Assembly (NCBI RefSeq): GCF_000661915.1
Contig: NZ_CP007509.1
Span: forward strand, 4,167,501-4,231,500
DNA: 64,000 nucleotides
Direction: 5' to 3'
Source: Stutzerimonas decontaminans
GTDB lineage: Bacteria; Pseudomonadota; Gammaproteobacteria; Pseudomonadales; Pseudomonadaceae
A model generated the notes under the pieces. It had not been told where the DNA came from. It searched no databases and worked only from the letters and a program-made list of their open reading frames with translations. Positions 24,759 through 34,723 of this stretch are shown piece by piece. The translations under genes were made by a program, and so were the position numbers. Position 1 is the first letter of the stretch. Each line of letters starts with the position of its first letter.

Positions 24759-26396
24759 TCAGCCGCGGAAGTAATTCACCCGCCGGTTCAGCTCCTGCGC
24801 CAGGGTGGTCAGATCCTGACTGGAGGCTGCGACCTGATTCGATGCCGCCGAGCTGGTCACCGTCGAGTCGTGAATGCGCGTTACGCTCTGGTTGACCTCC
24901 TCGGCCACCGCGCTCTGCTCCTCCGAAGCGGTCGCAATCTGTGCATTCATCTCGTTGATCGCGCCTACTTCCTGACGAATCTTGGCCAGGGCGTTCTCTG
25001 CCTGCAGGGTCTGTTCCACGGTCTGCTGTGCCAGCTGCTTGCTCGATTGCATCACCTCCACCGCCCTGCCGGCGCCCGCCTGCAGCGAGGCGATCATTTC
25101 GCTGATCTCGCTGGACGACTGCTGCGTGCGGTTGGCCAGCGAACGCACCTCGTCGGCCACCACCGCAAAACCACGACCATGTTCGCCGGCGCGCGCCGCC
25201 TCGATGGCTGCGTTGAGCGCCAGCAGGTTGGTCTGTTCAGCGATGGCGGTTATCACCTGCAGAATCTTCTCGATATCCCCGCTCTGTGCCGAGACCTGAT
25301 TGACGGTATCGGTGGCGCTCTCCAGCACCTTGGCCAGGTTGTGAATCGACACGGCAGTTTCACCGACGATGCGGGTGCCAGTCTCGACCTGCTCGTCGGC
25401 GCTTTTCGCCGCAGTCGCGGCGTTGGCAGCGAAACTGGCCACCTCACTCACGGTGGCAGCCATCTGGTTGATCGCCGTGGCCACCTGCTCGGCCTCGGCC
25501 GACTGCCGCTGAATCTGCTGATTGCTGCTCGCCGAGGAGGTCAGCAACTCGCTCGATGCCGTGCCGACGCCATCGGCTGCGGTGCGCACCTCGGCGATGA
25601 TCGAGGTGAGCCGGCTGGCCATCTTTGCCGTCGCGCCCATGACGCTATCCGGGTATGGCGTGACGATCCGCTGTCCCAGGTCGCCGTTGGCCAGATTGCC
25701 GATCACCCGCGCCACCTCGTCGGGCTCGGCACCGAGGGTCGAACGCAGCTTGCGAATGATCACCACCGCGATCGCCACACCCAGCAGCACCGCTACGCCG
25801 GTCACCGCGACGATGAGCGCGAGGAAGCCGCTGGCGGTCTCGCGGACCACGGTCACGTCCTGATTGATGCTCGATTCCTGATGATCGATGAACGCGTTGA
25901 TCAGGCGCAGCCATTCGCTATAGGCCCCGGCGACGTTATCCAGGAGAAATTCATAGGCGCGATCCGAACCTTCGTTGAAGCGCAGCTCGACCACCTGGCG
26001 GGTCAATGCGTTGGTTTTCGCCTCGATGGTCTCGATCTGCCCCATGAGCTGGCGCTCGAGGGCATCGGCTGAGGGCTGCGCAAGCATCGCCTTCATCGGT
26101 ACGGCGGACTCGGCATACAGCTGCGCCAATCGCTCGATCTCCGCCACCTGCTGCCGGGCGAACGCCGGATCGGCCGCGCTGACCGCGTCCCGCACGGCAA
26201 TCGCCCGGTCGTGCACGCTGCCGCGGAAGTTGATCGCATAGCGCTGCTTCAGGCCCGCCTGCGAGCTGATCTGACTCATGCTGCGGTCGATGATGTCGAC
26301 TTTGAGCGCACTGACAACGGCGACCGCCACCATCAGCGCCAGAATCACCAGAAACCCCAAGCCTAGGCGCTTGGATACCGACATCTGCTTGTTCAT
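24759..26396 (-). CDS. Methyl-accepting chemotaxis protein
   Basis: 545 residues. TM1 about 12–31, a periplasmic four-helix-bundle sensor (4HB_MCP type, about 32–186), TM2 about 187–210 ([21 protein letters not shown]), HAMP, then methylation helices and the signalling tip [34 protein letters not shown], which contacts CheA/CheW. No C-terminal CheR-binding pentapeptide is visible. The ligand is unknown; its position beside the citrate/malate carrier and CitAB makes an organic acid a reasonable guess. The gene is monocistronic, with GGGAGA upstream of the start. Confidence 0.92.
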   Translation of the reverse strand: MNKQMSVSKRLGLGFLVILALMVAVAVVSALKVDIIDRSMSQISSQAGLKQRYAINFRGSVHDRAIAVRDAVSAADPAFARQQVAEIERLAQLYAESAVPMKAMLAQPSADALERQLMGQIETIEAKTNALTRQVVELRFNEGSDRAYEFLLDNVAGAYSEWLRLINAFIDHQESSINQDVTVVRETASGFLALIVAVTGVAVLLGVAIAVVIIRKLRSTLGAEPDEVARVIGNLANGDLGQRIVTPYPDSVMGATAKMASRLTSIIAEVRTAADGVGTASSELLTSSASSNQQIQRQSAEAEQVATAINQMAATVSEVASFAANAATAAKSADEQVETGTRIVGETAVSIHNLAKVLESATDTVNQVSAQSGDIEKILQVITAIAEQTNLLALNAAIEAARAGEHGRGFAVVADEVRSLANRTQQSSSEISEMIASLQAGAGRAVEVMQSSKQLAQQTVEQTLQAENALAKIRQEVGAINEMNAQIATASEEQSAVAEEVNQSVTRIHDSTVTSSAASNQVAASSQDLTTLAQELNRRVNYFRG

Positions 26397-26934
26397 CGAG
26401 CTTTCTCCCTAACCGGACTGCGTGGCAGCAAGTGCGGCCAGTCGTTGATTACTCGGACGGCGAGTGCAGCCGAGCCAAAACCTGTACAACATAGTGTCAT
26501 TACGCCACTTCTTGTACAAGTATTTGCTGACAGGTGATCTCACAAAATCCCAGAGAATTCAGCCATGTGGACCCTGAATAGCTAGCAAGCAGGCTTCTAG
26601 AACGCGCCGCGCAGAGGTTTTGTACAACTTTCAGCAGCGAGAAAAATTTGCCCGTCACTGCTGAGCAGCAGAAGGTTGCGACAGGCCTGCAGCGGCCCAA
26701 CCCTGCGCTGGCTGGTCTATGCCAGGCCGGCAGCCGCTTGGTCCAGCAGTGAACCTGCCGCAATCGGGGAAGGAGAAAATGTCGGGGCAGCCTGGTGCTA
26801 TCCGGAGGGTCGATGCCGTGTAAGGCCGTCGCCGTAGCTCGTGACGAGCCGAAAGGAGCGCACGGCAGCAATAGCCGATCCCCAAAAAGCACAAAGGCGC
26901 CCGAAGGCGCCTTTGTGTCGTTCCGCTACGGGAA
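26397..26934. other. Long intergenic region upstream of the chemoreceptor gene
   Basis: About 540 bases with no convincing gene; the longest frame (26500–26892, minus) has no recognisable protein. It contains three copies of TGTACAA (26483–26489, 26513–26519, 26621–26627). The middle one lies in the perfect 10-bp palindrome CTTGTACAAG (26511–26520). The typA terminator occupies the right end. The left half presumably holds the chemoreceptor promoter. Confidence 0.45.
26886..26917 (-). terminator. Rho-independent terminator of typA
   Basis: ACAAAGGCGCC (26891–26901) pairs with GGCGCCTTTGT (26906–26916) around CGAA/TTCG. On the minus strand it is followed by a CTTTTT run, 18 bases after the typA stop. 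Confidence 0.88.
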
Positions 26935-28755
26935 TTAGACCTTGCTACGCTCGAAGCGCTTGCGGTCGTTCTCGTTGAGGTACTTCTTGCGCAGGCGGAT
27001 CGACTTCGGCGTTACTTCCACCAGCTCGTCGTCGGCGATGAATTCCAGCGCCTGCTCGAGGGTGAACTTGATCGGCGGAACCAGGGCGATGACCTCGTCC
27101 TTGCCGGAAGCGCGCATGTTGTCGAGCTTCTTGCCCTTGGTGGGGTTGAGCACCAGGTCGTTGTCACGGCTGTTGATGCCGCACAGCTGGCCTTCGTAGA
27201 TCTCGTCGCCCGGCGCCAGGAACAGCTTGCCGCGTGCCTGCAGGGTTTCCAGCGAGTAGGTCAGCGCGGTACCGGTGGCCATCGAGACCAGCACGCCGTT
27301 CTGGCGGTTGGTCACTTCGCCGGCCTTGATCGGGCCGTAGTGGCTGAAGGTCGAGGTCAGGATGCCGGAGCCCGAAGTCAGGGTCAGGAAGTTGTTACGG
27401 AAGCCGATCAGGCCACGCGCCGGGATGGTGTATTCCAGACGGACACGGCCCTTGCCATCCGGAACCATGTTGCTCAGGTCGCCCTTGCGCAGACCCATCT
27501 GCTCCATCACCGGGCCCTGATGCTGCTCTTCGATGTCGATGGTGACGTTCTCGTACGGTTCCTGCTTCTCGCCGTCCTCGTTCTCGATGATCACCACTTC
27601 CGGACGCCCAACGGCCAGCTCGAAGCCTTCACGACGCATGGTTTCGATCAGCACCGACAGGTGCAGCTCGCCACGGCCGGAAACCTTGAACTTCTCAGGG
27701 CTGTCGCCCGGCTCTACGCGCAGGGCGACGTTGTGCAGCAGTTCCTTCTCCAGACGGTCCTTGATGTTGCGGCTGGTGACGAACTTGCCTTCCTTGCCGG
27801 CGAACGGCGAGTCGTTGACCTGGAAGGTCATGCTCACGGTCGGCTGGTCGACGGTCAGCGGCGGCAGAGCCTCGACAGCGCTCTGGTCGCAGAGGGTGTC
27901 GGAGATGTACAGCTCGTCCATGCCGGATACGCAGACGATGTCGCCGGCTTCGGCTTCCTGCACTTCGACGCGCTGCAGACCGGAGTGACCCATGATCTTC
28001 AGGATGCGGCCGTTGCGCTTCTTGCCGTCAGCACCGATGGCGGTGACCGGGCTGTTGGCCTTGATGGTGCCGCGGGCGATGCGGCCGATGCCGATCACGC
28101 CGAGGAAGCTGTTGTAGTCCAGCTGCGAAATCTGCATCTGGAACGGACCGTCGAGGTCGACCTTCGGGGCCGGAACGTGGTCGATGATGGCCTGGAACAG
28201 GGCATCCATGTTGTCGTCCATCTTCTCGTGGTCCATGCCGGCGATGCCGTTCAGGGCACTGGCGTAGACGATCGGGAAGTCCAGCTGCTCGTCGGTGGCG
28301 CCGAGGTTGTCGAACAGGTCGAAGATCTGGTCGATGACCCAGTCAGGACGCGCGCCCGGACGGTCGATCTTGTTCACCACGACGATCGGACGCAGGCCGG
28401 CCTTGAAGGCCTTCTGGGTCACGAAGCGGGTCTGCGGCATGGGGCCGTCCTGGGCGTCGACCACCAGCAGCACGGAGTCGACCATGCTCATGACGCGCTC
28501 GACTTCACCGCCGAAGTCGGCGTGACCGGGGGTGTCGACGATGTTGATGTTGTAGCCGTTCCACTTCAGCGCGGTGTTCTTGGCCAGGATGGTGATGCCG
28601 CGTTCCTTTTCCTGGTCGTTGGAGTCCATCACGCGCTCGTTTTCCAGCTCCTTGCGGTCCAGGGTGCCGGACAGACGCAGCAGCTTGTCGACGAGGGTGG
28701 TCTTGCCATGGTCAACGTGGGCGATGATGGCGATGTTGCGTAGATTCTCGATCAC
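26935..28755 (-). CDS. typA: Ribosome-associated GTPase TypA/BipA
   Basis: 606 residues, normal length. A translation-factor GTPase that binds the 70S ribosome and helps 50S assembly and stress or cold adaptation. G1 [15 protein letters not shown], switch region GITI, G3 [15 protein letters not shown] and G4 [13 protein letters not shown] are followed by an EF-Tu-like beta-barrel domain ([15 protein letters not shown]). Two EF-G-like domains and the TypA-specific C-terminal domain end at [19 protein letters not shown]. The gene is on its own with a strong terminator. Confidence 0.97.
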   Translation of the reverse strand: MIENLRNIAIIAHVDHGKTTLVDKLLRLSGTLDRKELENERVMDSNDQEKERGITILAKNTALKWNGYNINIVDTPGHADFGGEVERVMSMVDSVLLVVDAQDGPMPQTRFVTQKAFKAGLRPIVVVNKIDRPGARPDWVIDQIFDLFDNLGATDEQLDFPIVYASALNGIAGMDHEKMDDNMDALFQAIIDHVPAPKVDLDGPFQMQISQLDYNSFLGVIGIGRIARGTIKANSPVTAIGADGKKRNGRILKIMGHSGLQRVEVQEAEAGDIVCVSGMDELYISDTLCDQSAVEALPPLTVDQPTVSMTFQVNDSPFAGKEGKFVTSRNIKDRLEKELLHNVALRVEPGDSPEKFKVSGRGELHLSVLIETMRREGFELAVGRPEVVIIENEDGEKQEPYENVTIDIEEQHQGPVMEQMGLRKGDLSNMVPDGKGRVRLEYTIPARGLIGFRNNFLTLTSGSGILTSTFSHYGPIKAGEVTNRQNGVLVSMATGTALTYSLETLQARGKLFLAPGDEIYEGQLCGINSRDNDLVLNPTKGKKLDNMRASGKDEVIALVPPIKFTLEQALEFIADDELVEVTPKSIRLRKKYLNENDRKRFERSKV

Positions 28756-28922
28756 TGATTCTTTTCTCTGTAGATAGCTTCGAGCTGAGGCTGGAAGCTG
28801 GAAGTAGTCCGGACGACTTCAGCCTGTCCGAGGTTGTAACGGCCTGGCCTTGCGATCAGCGCCGGTCGGGAGGGCGGTGGCGGATGCTGCCGCCAAGCAG
28901 CCCCGGCTGTTTCACCGATGAG

Positions 28923-30377
28923 TCAGGCCGGACGATAGACGCGTACATTGACATGCCCCTCGCTCAGCAGATGGTGAGCATGCAGGCGGCTCATGACACC
29001 TTTGTCGCAATAAAGCAGGTACTGGCGATTTTCATCCAGCTCCTTGAAGCGGTTGTTCAGCGCATAGAAGGGTAGCGTCTGTACTTCGATACCGGACAGC
29101 TCGAGCGGTTCGTCCTCGGCGCTGTCGGGGTGACGAATGTCGATGATCACCTGGCCGGCGCTCGGCTCGGCAACTTCCTCTACTTGCAAATCCTGGCCCA
29201 GCTCGTCGATCACGCGGTCGATGGCGACCTGACGGGCATTGGCCAGGGCGCGTTCGAGAATGGCCATGTCGAACTGCTTCTCTTCGTGCTCGATGCGGTA
29301 GCGCTTGGCCTTGGTGGTCGGGTTCACCGAGATCACGCCGCAGTACTCGGGCATGTTCTTGGCGAACTCGGCAGTGCCGATCTCGAAGGCGGTGTCGATG
29401 ATGTCCTGCTTGTGGCTGGCGATCAGCGGGCGCAGCACCAGCATGTCGGTGGCCGAGTCGATGACCGACAGATTCGGCAACGTCTGGCTGGAGACCTGGG
29501 AAATGGCTTCACCCGTCACCAGCGCATCGATATGCAGGCGCTCGGCGATCTGCGTCGAGACGCGCAGCATCATGCGTTTGAGGACCACGCCCATCTGGCT
29601 GTTGTCGACCTTCTGCAGGATCTCGCCAACCACTTCCTCGAACGGCACGCTGATGAACAGCACACGGTGCGAGCTGCCGTACTTCTTCCACAGGTAGTGG
29701 GCAACTTCCATCACGCCCAGCTCGTGGGCACGCCCGCCGAGATTGAAGAAGCAGAAATGCGTCATCAGCCCGCGGCGCATCATCTGATAGGCGGCGACGG
29801 TGGAATCGAAACCACCGGACATCAATACCAGCGTCTGCTCCAGCGCACCCAGCGGGTAGCCGCCGATGCCGTCATGCTGCTCGTGCACGACGAACAGGCG
29901 CTGGTCGCGAATCTCCATGCGCACTTCGACTTCTGGCGCCTTCAGCGAGATCCCGGCAGCGCCGCACTGCTGACGCAACTGGCTGCCGACATGGCGTTCG
30001 ACGTCCATGGAGCTGAACGGATGCTTGCCGGCACGCTTGCAGCGCACGGCGAAGATCTTGCCTGGCAGGCGCTCGGCATAGTGCGCCTTGCACTTGGCAA
30101 CGATGTCGTCGAGATCGCCCAGCGGGTACTCGTGCACCTCCAGGCAATGGGCGATCCCGGGCGTGCAGCGCAGGCGCTCGATCATCTCGCGCAGCAGCTT
30201 CGGCTCGCCGAGCGCGGTTTCCACCTCGATGTTGTCCCACACGCCCTCGACCCGCAGGTCGGGATCGAGCTCGCGCAGTACGGAGCGGATATTCTTCGCC
30301 AACTGACGAATGAAGCCCTTGCGCACCGGCGGACTCTTGATGGTGATTTCGGGGAAAACCTTGACGATCAGCTTCAT
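28923..30377 (-). CDS. thiI: tRNA 4-thiouridine sulfurtransferase ThiI
   Basis: 484 residues. It transfers sulfur to uridine-8 of tRNA and to ThiS in thiamine synthesis. An N-terminal ferredoxin-like plus THUMP domain (about 1–165) is followed by a PP-loop ATPase with [18 protein letters not shown], then a C-terminal rhodanese domain. The persulfide cysteine is in [14 protein letters not shown] (about Cys457). The long (rhodanese-containing) form is the type that does both jobs. It is divergent from glnA, as in other pseudomonads. Confidence 0.96.
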   Translation of the reverse strand: MKLIVKVFPEITIKSPPVRKGFIRQLAKNIRSVLRELDPDLRVEGVWDNIEVETALGEPKLLREMIERLRCTPGIAHCLEVHEYPLGDLDDIVAKCKAHYAERLPGKIFAVRCKRAGKHPFSSMDVERHVGSQLRQQCGAAGISLKAPEVEVRMEIRDQRLFVVHEQHDGIGGYPLGALEQTLVLMSGGFDSTVAAYQMMRRGLMTHFCFFNLGGRAHELGVMEVAHYLWKKYGSSHRVLFISVPFEEVVGEILQKVDNSQMGVVLKRMMLRVSTQIAERLHIDALVTGEAISQVSSQTLPNLSVIDSATDMLVLRPLIASHKQDIIDTAFEIGTAEFAKNMPEYCGVISVNPTTKAKRYRIEHEEKQFDMAILERALANARQVAIDRVIDELGQDLQVEEVAEPSAGQVIIDIRHPDSAEDEPLELSGIEVQTLPFYALNNRFKELDENRQYLLYCDKGVMSRLHAHHLLSEGHVNVRVYRPA

Positions 30378-30716
30378 GGAAACAGCGCGGGGGCCGACGT
30401 GGCAGGAAAAGAGGGGCGCGGAGTATAGCCGAAACTGCTCAACATTTAATCGCTTTCTTCAAACGCACCGTAATGCACCAAAACAAAGCACCACGCTATC
30501 TATTCGCACCAATACAGCGCAGTATTTTTCCGAGACAGCTACGCTTTAGCCCGCACAATCCCGGCGACGGCGCCACCGCAGGCCTGCGGTACCAATACGG
30601 AGCACTGGCATGCAATTTGCTCTCTTGTGAGGCAGGTCGCCTTGGCGGAACATCGCCGCCCGGCTTCACCCTGATTCGGAAGCTCACTGTCTCGCTTCCA
30701 CCACTTGGAGAACACC
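30378..30716 (+). promoter_or_regulatory. thiI–glnA divergent control region
   Basis: 339 bases holding the nitrogen-regulated promoter of glnA. Four GCACC half-sites resembling one arm of the NtrC box lie at 30465, 30475, 30488 and 30506. A perfect 16-bp palindrome (ACCGCAGGCCTGCGGT) is at 30575–30590 and a sigma-54 promoter at 30606–30621. No complete palindromic NtrC box is obvious here, unlike at ntrB. Confidence 0.55.
30606..30621 (+). promoter_or_regulatory. Sigma-54 promoter of glnA
   Basis: TGGCATGCAATTTGCT fits the −24/−12 consensus TGGCAC-N5-TTGCT with one change. Start of transcription is expected about 12 bases downstream, leaving a leader of roughly 85 bases before the glnA ATG. 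Confidence 0.75.
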
Positions 30717-32123
30717 ATGTCGAAGTCGCTTCAACTGATCAAAGATTACGATGTGAAGTGGATTGATCTGCGCTTCACCGATACCAAAGGCAAGCAGCAC
30801 CACGTCACCGTTCCGGCGCGTGATGCCCAGGATGAAGACTTCTTCGAGCACGGCAAGATGTTCGACGGTTCGTCCATCCATGGCTGGAAAGGCATCGAAG
30901 CCTCCGACATGATCCTGATGCCGGTCGACGAAACCGCCGTACTGGACCCGTTCACCGAAGAGCCGACCCTGATCCTGGTCTGCGACATCGTCGAGCCAAG
31001 CACCATGCAAGGCTACGACCGTGACCCGCGCTCCATCGCCAAGCGCGCCGAGGAGTTCCTCAAGACCACCGGCATCGGCGACACCGTATTCGTCGGTCCG
31101 GAGCCGGAGTTCTTCATCTTCGACCAGGTCAAGTTCAAGTCGGACATCTCCGGCTCGATGTTCAAGATCTACTCCGAGCAAGGCTCCTGGATGACCGACC
31201 AGGACGTCGAAGGCGGCAACAAGGGCCACCGCCCGGCCGTCAAGGGCGGCTACTTCCCGGTTCCGCCGTGCGATCACGACCACGAAATCCGTACCGCCAT
31301 GTGCAACGCCATGGAAGAGATGGGCCTGGTCGTCGAAGTGCACCACCACGAAGTGGCCACTGCCGGTCAGAACGAGATCGGCGTGAAGTTCAACACCCTT
31401 GTCAACAAGGCTGATGAAGTTCAGACACTGAAGTACTGCGTACACAATGTCGCCGACGCCTATGGCAAGACTGCGACCTTCATGCCGAAGCCGCTGTATG
31501 GCGACAACGGTTCGGGTATGCACGTACACATGTCCATCTCCAAGGATGGCAAGAACACCTTCGCTGGCGAAGGCTATGCCGGCCTGTCCGAGACCGCCCT
31601 GTACTTCATCGGCGGCATCATCAAGCACGGCAAGGCACTGAACGGTTTCACCAACCCGTCGACCAACTCCTACAAGCGTCTGGTTCCGGGCTTCGAAGCA
31701 CCGGTCATGCTGGCCTACTCGGCTCGCAACCGTTCCGCCTCGATCCGTATTCCGTACGTTTCCAGCCCGAAAGCCCGCCGCATCGAAGCGCGCTTCCCGG
31801 ACCCGGCTGCCAACCCATACCTGTGCTTCGCTGCACTGCTGATGGCTGGCCTGGACGGCATCCAGAACAAGATCCACCCTGGCGATGCGGCCGACAAGAA
31901 CCTGTACGATCTGCCGCCGGAAGAAGGCAAGCTGATCCCGCAGGTTTGCGGCAGCCTGAAGGAAGCCCTGGAAGAGCTGGATAAGGGTCGCGCATTCCTG
32001 ACCAAGGGCGGCGTGTTCTCCGACGAGTTCATCGATGCCTACATCGAGCTGAAAGCGGAAGAAGAGATCAAGGTGCGCACCTTCGTGCACCCGCTGGAAT
32101 ACGACCTGTACTACAGCGTCTGA
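30717..32123 (+). CDS. glnA: Glutamine synthetase, type I
   Basis: 468 residues from ATG 30717 (TTGGAG upstream). It makes glutamine from glutamate, ammonia and ATP in the cytoplasm. N-terminal beta-grasp domain (about 1–100), then the catalytic domain with the signature [17 protein letters not shown], the ATP-binding region and [16 protein letters not shown]. The adenylylation loop [10 protein letters not shown] carries the regulatory tyrosine used by GlnE. Length and motifs match the dodecameric GSI-beta enzyme. It is followed by its own terminator, with the regulators ntrBC about 1.5 kb downstream. Confidence 0.98.
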   Translation: MSKSLQLIKDYDVKWIDLRFTDTKGKQHHVTVPARDAQDEDFFEHGKMFDGSSIHGWKGIEASDMILMPVDETAVLDPFTEEPTLILVCDIVEPSTMQGYDRDPRSIAKRAEEFLKTTGIGDTVFVGPEPEFFIFDQVKFKSDISGSMFKIYSEQGSWMTDQDVEGGNKGHRPAVKGGYFPVPPCDHDHEIRTAMCNAMEEMGLVVEVHHHEVATAGQNEIGVKFNTLVNKADEVQTLKYCVHNVADAYGKTATFMPKPLYGDNGSGMHVHMSISKDGKNTFAGEGYAGLSETALYFIGGIIKHGKALNGFTNPSTNSYKRLVPGFEAPVMLAYSARNRSASIRIPYVSSPKARRIEARFPDPAANPYLCFAALLMAGLDGIQNKIHPGDAADKNLYDLPPEEGKLIPQVCGSLKEALEELDKGRAFLTKGGVFSDEFIDAYIELKAEEEIKVRTFVHPLEYDLYYSV

Positions 32124-32140
32124 TCCAGCTCGCGTGACAG

Positions 32141-32168
32141 GAAGGCCACCCTCGGGTGGCCTTCTTCG
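32141..32168 (+). terminator. Rho-independent terminator of glnA
   Basis: GAAGGCCACC pairs with GGTGGCCTTC around the tetraloop CTCG, followed by TTCGTTT, 18 bases after the stop codon. Confidence 0.85.
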
Positions 32169-32287
32169 TTTCTGCTGCCGGACGCTGATTCGTGCAGCTT
32201 GTCACGCCTCGCAAATCCTGCTGATCGGACTTGCCTGCCAGCCGCTGCAGTGCAAGGCTTCGGCAGTCCAACTCCGCGGAGCCTCCC

Positions 32288-32842
32288 ATGCGTAGCGCAC
32301 TGTTCAGCCTGCTGTTCATTCTCAGCCTTCCGGCCTTCGCCGAGATCTATAAATACACCGATGCGCAAGGCAATACGGTGTTCACCAATCAGCCGCCAGA
32401 AGGTGTCCAGGCCGATACCGTCGACCTGCCGCCGGCCAACACCGTGAACATCCGCACCCCGGAGCCGCCACCGCCGCTGCCGGACCGTCAACAGGCGCAG
32501 CAAGCGCCCTACCAGACCCTGATGCTGAGTGACATTCCGGATGCCGAGGCGCTACGCGCCAACAACGGTACTTTCGTCGTCAGCGCCGTGCTGCAACCCT
32601 CCTTGCAACCCGGTCATACCCTGCGCTTTCTGCTCGACGGCATCCCCCAGGCGGCGCCAAGCCCTGCCACCACGCTGCAACTGAATAATGTCGAGCGCGG
32701 CGACCATCGCCTGCAGGTCGAGGTACTCAGCGGCGAAAGAGTGATCCAGCGCAGCGAGGCGGTGCCGTTCACCGTGCAGCGGGTCAATACTTCCAGCCCG
32801 GCGCTGCGCCCGCCGCCACCCAAGCCCAAGCCGGCGCCTTGA
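32288..32842 (+). CDS. Exported DUF4124 protein, first of a tandem pair
   Basis: 184 residues from ATG 32288 (GGAG 7 bases upstream). A signal peptide (MRSALFSLLFILSLPAFA) is followed by the DUF4124 motif IYKYTDAQGNTVFTNQPP, a Pro-rich linker, and a C-terminal beta-rich domain (LQPGHTLRFLLDGIPQ to RGDHRLQVEVL) ending in a Pro/Lys tail. The family is exported and of unknown function. The end overlaps the next gene, its paralogue. Position between glnA and ntrBC is conserved in pseudomonads, but a link to nitrogen control is not shown. Confidence 0.8.
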   Translation: MRSALFSLLFILSLPAFAEIYKYTDAQGNTVFTNQPPEGVQADTVDLPPANTVNIRTPEPPPPLPDRQQAQQAPYQTLMLSDIPDAEALRANNGTFVVSAVLQPSLQPGHTLRFLLDGIPQAAPSPATTLQLNNVERGDHRLQVEVLSGERVIQRSEAVPFTVQRVNTSSPALRPPPPKPKPAP

Positions 32843-32844
32843 GT

Positions 32845-33471
32845 ATGCTCCGACAAGCGCTCGTCGCCCTCTTGCTCGCGGCTGCCGTACCCGTTTCCGC
32901 TGCCGTTTACAGCTATACCGACGCCGACGGCAACCGGGTATTTACCGATCGCCCGATCGGCCAGGCGGTCGAAGAGGTACGTTTGAAGCCGTCTAACAGC
33001 ATGCCCGCGCCAGCGGCACCTGCCATGCGCGCCGCGGAACCGATCGCACCCAAGGCCGCCACCGTTACCAGCTACCAGCTGCGCATCCTCAGCCCTGCGG
33101 CCGATGCGGCGATCCGCAACAATGCCGGCGTTATCAACGTCATCGTGCAGGCGGAACCTGCGCTGCAACCCGGCCATGCCTACCAGGTGCTGCTCGATGG
33201 TCAGCCGTTCGGCGCGCCGGGCGAACAGCCGTCCTTTGAACTGAGTAATGTCGATCGCGGCACTCACCAGCTGGCGGTTGCGGTGGTAGATGAAGAGGAG
33301 CGCATCCTGCAGCGCACCGAGAACCAACCCTTCCATCTGATTCGCACCTCCCTGGCTCAGCGGCGGATGGTGAATCCATGCAAGAAAGCCGACTACGGCG
33401 TGCGTCCGGAATGCCCGCTGAAGGACAAGCCGGTAGAAAAACGCGACATTCCCTTCGTGCCCTTTCTATGA
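32845..33471 (+). CDS. Exported DUF4124 protein, second of a tandem pair
   Basis: 208 residues from ATG 32845, two bases after the previous stop; an in-frame TTG at 32839 would overlap it. A signal peptide (MLRQALVALLLAAAVPVSA) precedes VYSYTDADGNRVFTDRP. The same C-terminal domain as the upstream paralogue follows (LQPGHAYQVLLDGQPF, RGTHQLAVAVVDEEERILQRTE), indicating tandem duplication. It adds a two-cysteine tail (NPCKKADYGVRPECPLKDKP). Probably periplasmic. Confidence 0.8.
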   Translation: MLRQALVALLLAAAVPVSAAVYSYTDADGNRVFTDRPIGQAVEEVRLKPSNSMPAPAAPAMRAAEPIAPKAATVTSYQLRILSPAADAAIRNNAGVINVIVQAEPALQPGHAYQVLLDGQPFGAPGEQPSFELSNVDRGTHQLAVAVVDEEERILQRTENQPFHLIRTSLAQRRMVNPCKKADYGVRPECPLKDKPVEKRDIPFVPFL

Positions 33472-33479
33472 TCACTGGG

Positions 33480-33496
33480 TGCACCTGTTTGGTGCG
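33480..33496 (+). promoter_or_regulatory. NtrC binding site upstream of ntrB
   Basis: TGCACCTGTTTGGTGCG matches the NtrC consensus TGCACC-N5-GGTGCA in all but the last base. It is centred about 110 bases upstream of the sigma-54-type promoter, a normal enhancer distance. Confidence 0.7.
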
Positions 33497-33591
33497 CCCT
33501 GAAGGTGACCAACTCGTTCGTCACCAATTTGGGTCACCGGACAGCCCGTAGGGCTGCAGCATCACGCCGATCCGCGCCGCAATGGCGCGTT

Positions 33592-33607
33592 TGGTTTGGT
33601 TCTTGCA
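33592..33607 (+). promoter_or_regulatory. Sigma-54-type promoter of ntrBC
   Basis: TGGTTTGGTTCTTGCA has the invariant GG (33593–33594) and GC (33605–33606) at the required 10-base spacing and the full TTGCA −12 box. It lies 34 bases before the ntrB ATG. Confidence 0.6.
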
Positions 33608-33640
33608 TTTCCTGCCAGAACTTCCGGACGCAGACCAGCC

Positions 33641-34723
33641 ATGATCAACGAAGCCCTGCAACGCCTGCTGATCGAGAATCTGACCACCGCGACGCTATTG
33701 CTCAACTCGCGCTTGCGCCTGGAATACATGAACCCGGCAGCCGAGATGCTGCTCGCCGTCAGCGGCCAGCGTAGCCACGGCCAGTTCATCAGCGAACTGT
33801 TCACCGAGTCGCCGGAAGCCCTGGCCGCGCTGCGCCAGGCGGTGGAGGAAGCCCATCCCTTTACCAAGCGCGAAGCCACCCTGACGTCCGCCACCGGCCA
33901 GACACTGACCGTGGACTACGCCGTTACACCGGTACTGACCCGTCAGGAAACCATGCTGCTGCTGGAAGTATTGCCACGCGACCGGCTGCTGCGCATCACC
34001 AAGGAAGAGGCGCAGCTGTCCAAGCAGGAAACCACCAAGATGCTGGTGCGCGGCCTCGCCCACGAGATCAAGAACCCGCTGGGTGGCATCCGCGGCGCCG
34101 CGCAGCTGTTGGCCCGTGAGCTACCCGAGGAACACCTGAAGGACTACACCGAAGTCATCATCGAAGAGGCCGACCGGCTGAGAAACCTCGTGGACCGCAT
34201 GCTCGGCTCGAACAAGCTGCCGTCGCTGGCGATGACCAACATCCACGAAGTGCTCGAACATGTCGCCAGCCTGATCGAGGCGGAATGCCAGGGAAGCATC
34301 ATTTTGGTGCGCGACTATGATCCAAGCATTCCCGAGGTCCTGATGGACCGTGAACAGATGATCCAGGCCGTGCTCAATATCATGCGCAACGCCATGCAGG
34401 CGCTCGCCGGGCAGAACGAGCTCGGCCTCGGCCGCCTCACCCTGCGCACCCGCACGCTGCGCCAGTTCACCATCGGACATATCCGTCATCGCCTGGTGGC
34501 GCGCATCGAGATCATCGACAACGGTCCAGGCATCCCCGCCGAACTGCAGAACACGCTCTTCTACCCGATGGTCAGCGGCCGCCCGGACGGCACCGGGCTC
34601 GGCCTTGCCATCACCCAGAACATCATCAGTCAGCACCAGGGCCTGATCGAGTGCGAGAGCCACCCCGGCCATACCGTCTTCTCGATCTTCCTACCGCTGG
34701 AACAAGGAGCCACATCAGCATGA
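33641..34723 (+). CDS. ntrB: Nitrogen regulation sensor kinase/phosphatase NtrB
   Basis: 360 residues from ATG 33641, the start conserved in relatives (INEALQRLLIENLTTATLLL). Soluble: an N-terminal PAS domain (about 10–115), then the dimerisation helix with phospho-His141 in ARGLAHEIKNPLGGIRGAAQLL. The ATPase domain has NIMRNAMQAL, DNGPGIP and GTGLGLAI. With PII it phosphorylates or dephosphorylates NtrC according to nitrogen state. Its stop overlaps the ntrC start (ATGA). Confidence 0.96.
   Translation: MINEALQRLLIENLTTATLLLNSRLRLEYMNPAAEMLLAVSGQRSHGQFISELFTESPEALAALRQAVEEAHPFTKREATLTSATGQTLTVDYAVTPVLTRQETMLLLEVLPRDRLLRITKEEAQLSKQETTKMLVRGLAHEIKNPLGGIRGAAQLLARELPEEHLKDYTEVIIEEADRLRNLVDRMLGSNKLPSLAMTNIHEVLEHVASLIEAECQGSIILVRDYDPSIPEVLMDREQMIQAVLNIMRNAMQALAGQNELGLGRLTLRTRTLRQFTIGHIRHRLVARIEIIDNGPGIPAELQNTLFYPMVSGRPDGTGLGLAITQNIISQHQGLIECESHPGHTVFSIFLPLEQGATSA

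Noticed and set aside
26396..26520. Sigma-28 (flagellar class) promoter for the chemoreceptor gene
   Set aside because: No TAAA with a correctly spaced GCCGATAA was found on the minus strand.
26500..26892. 130-codon frame upstream of the chemoreceptor gene
   Set aside because: No homologous pattern, no ribosome site, and it overlaps the typA terminator; treated as non-coding.
27340..28743. 467-codon frame antisense to typA
   Set aside because: Shadow of the highly conserved typA coding strand; no domain or initiation signals.
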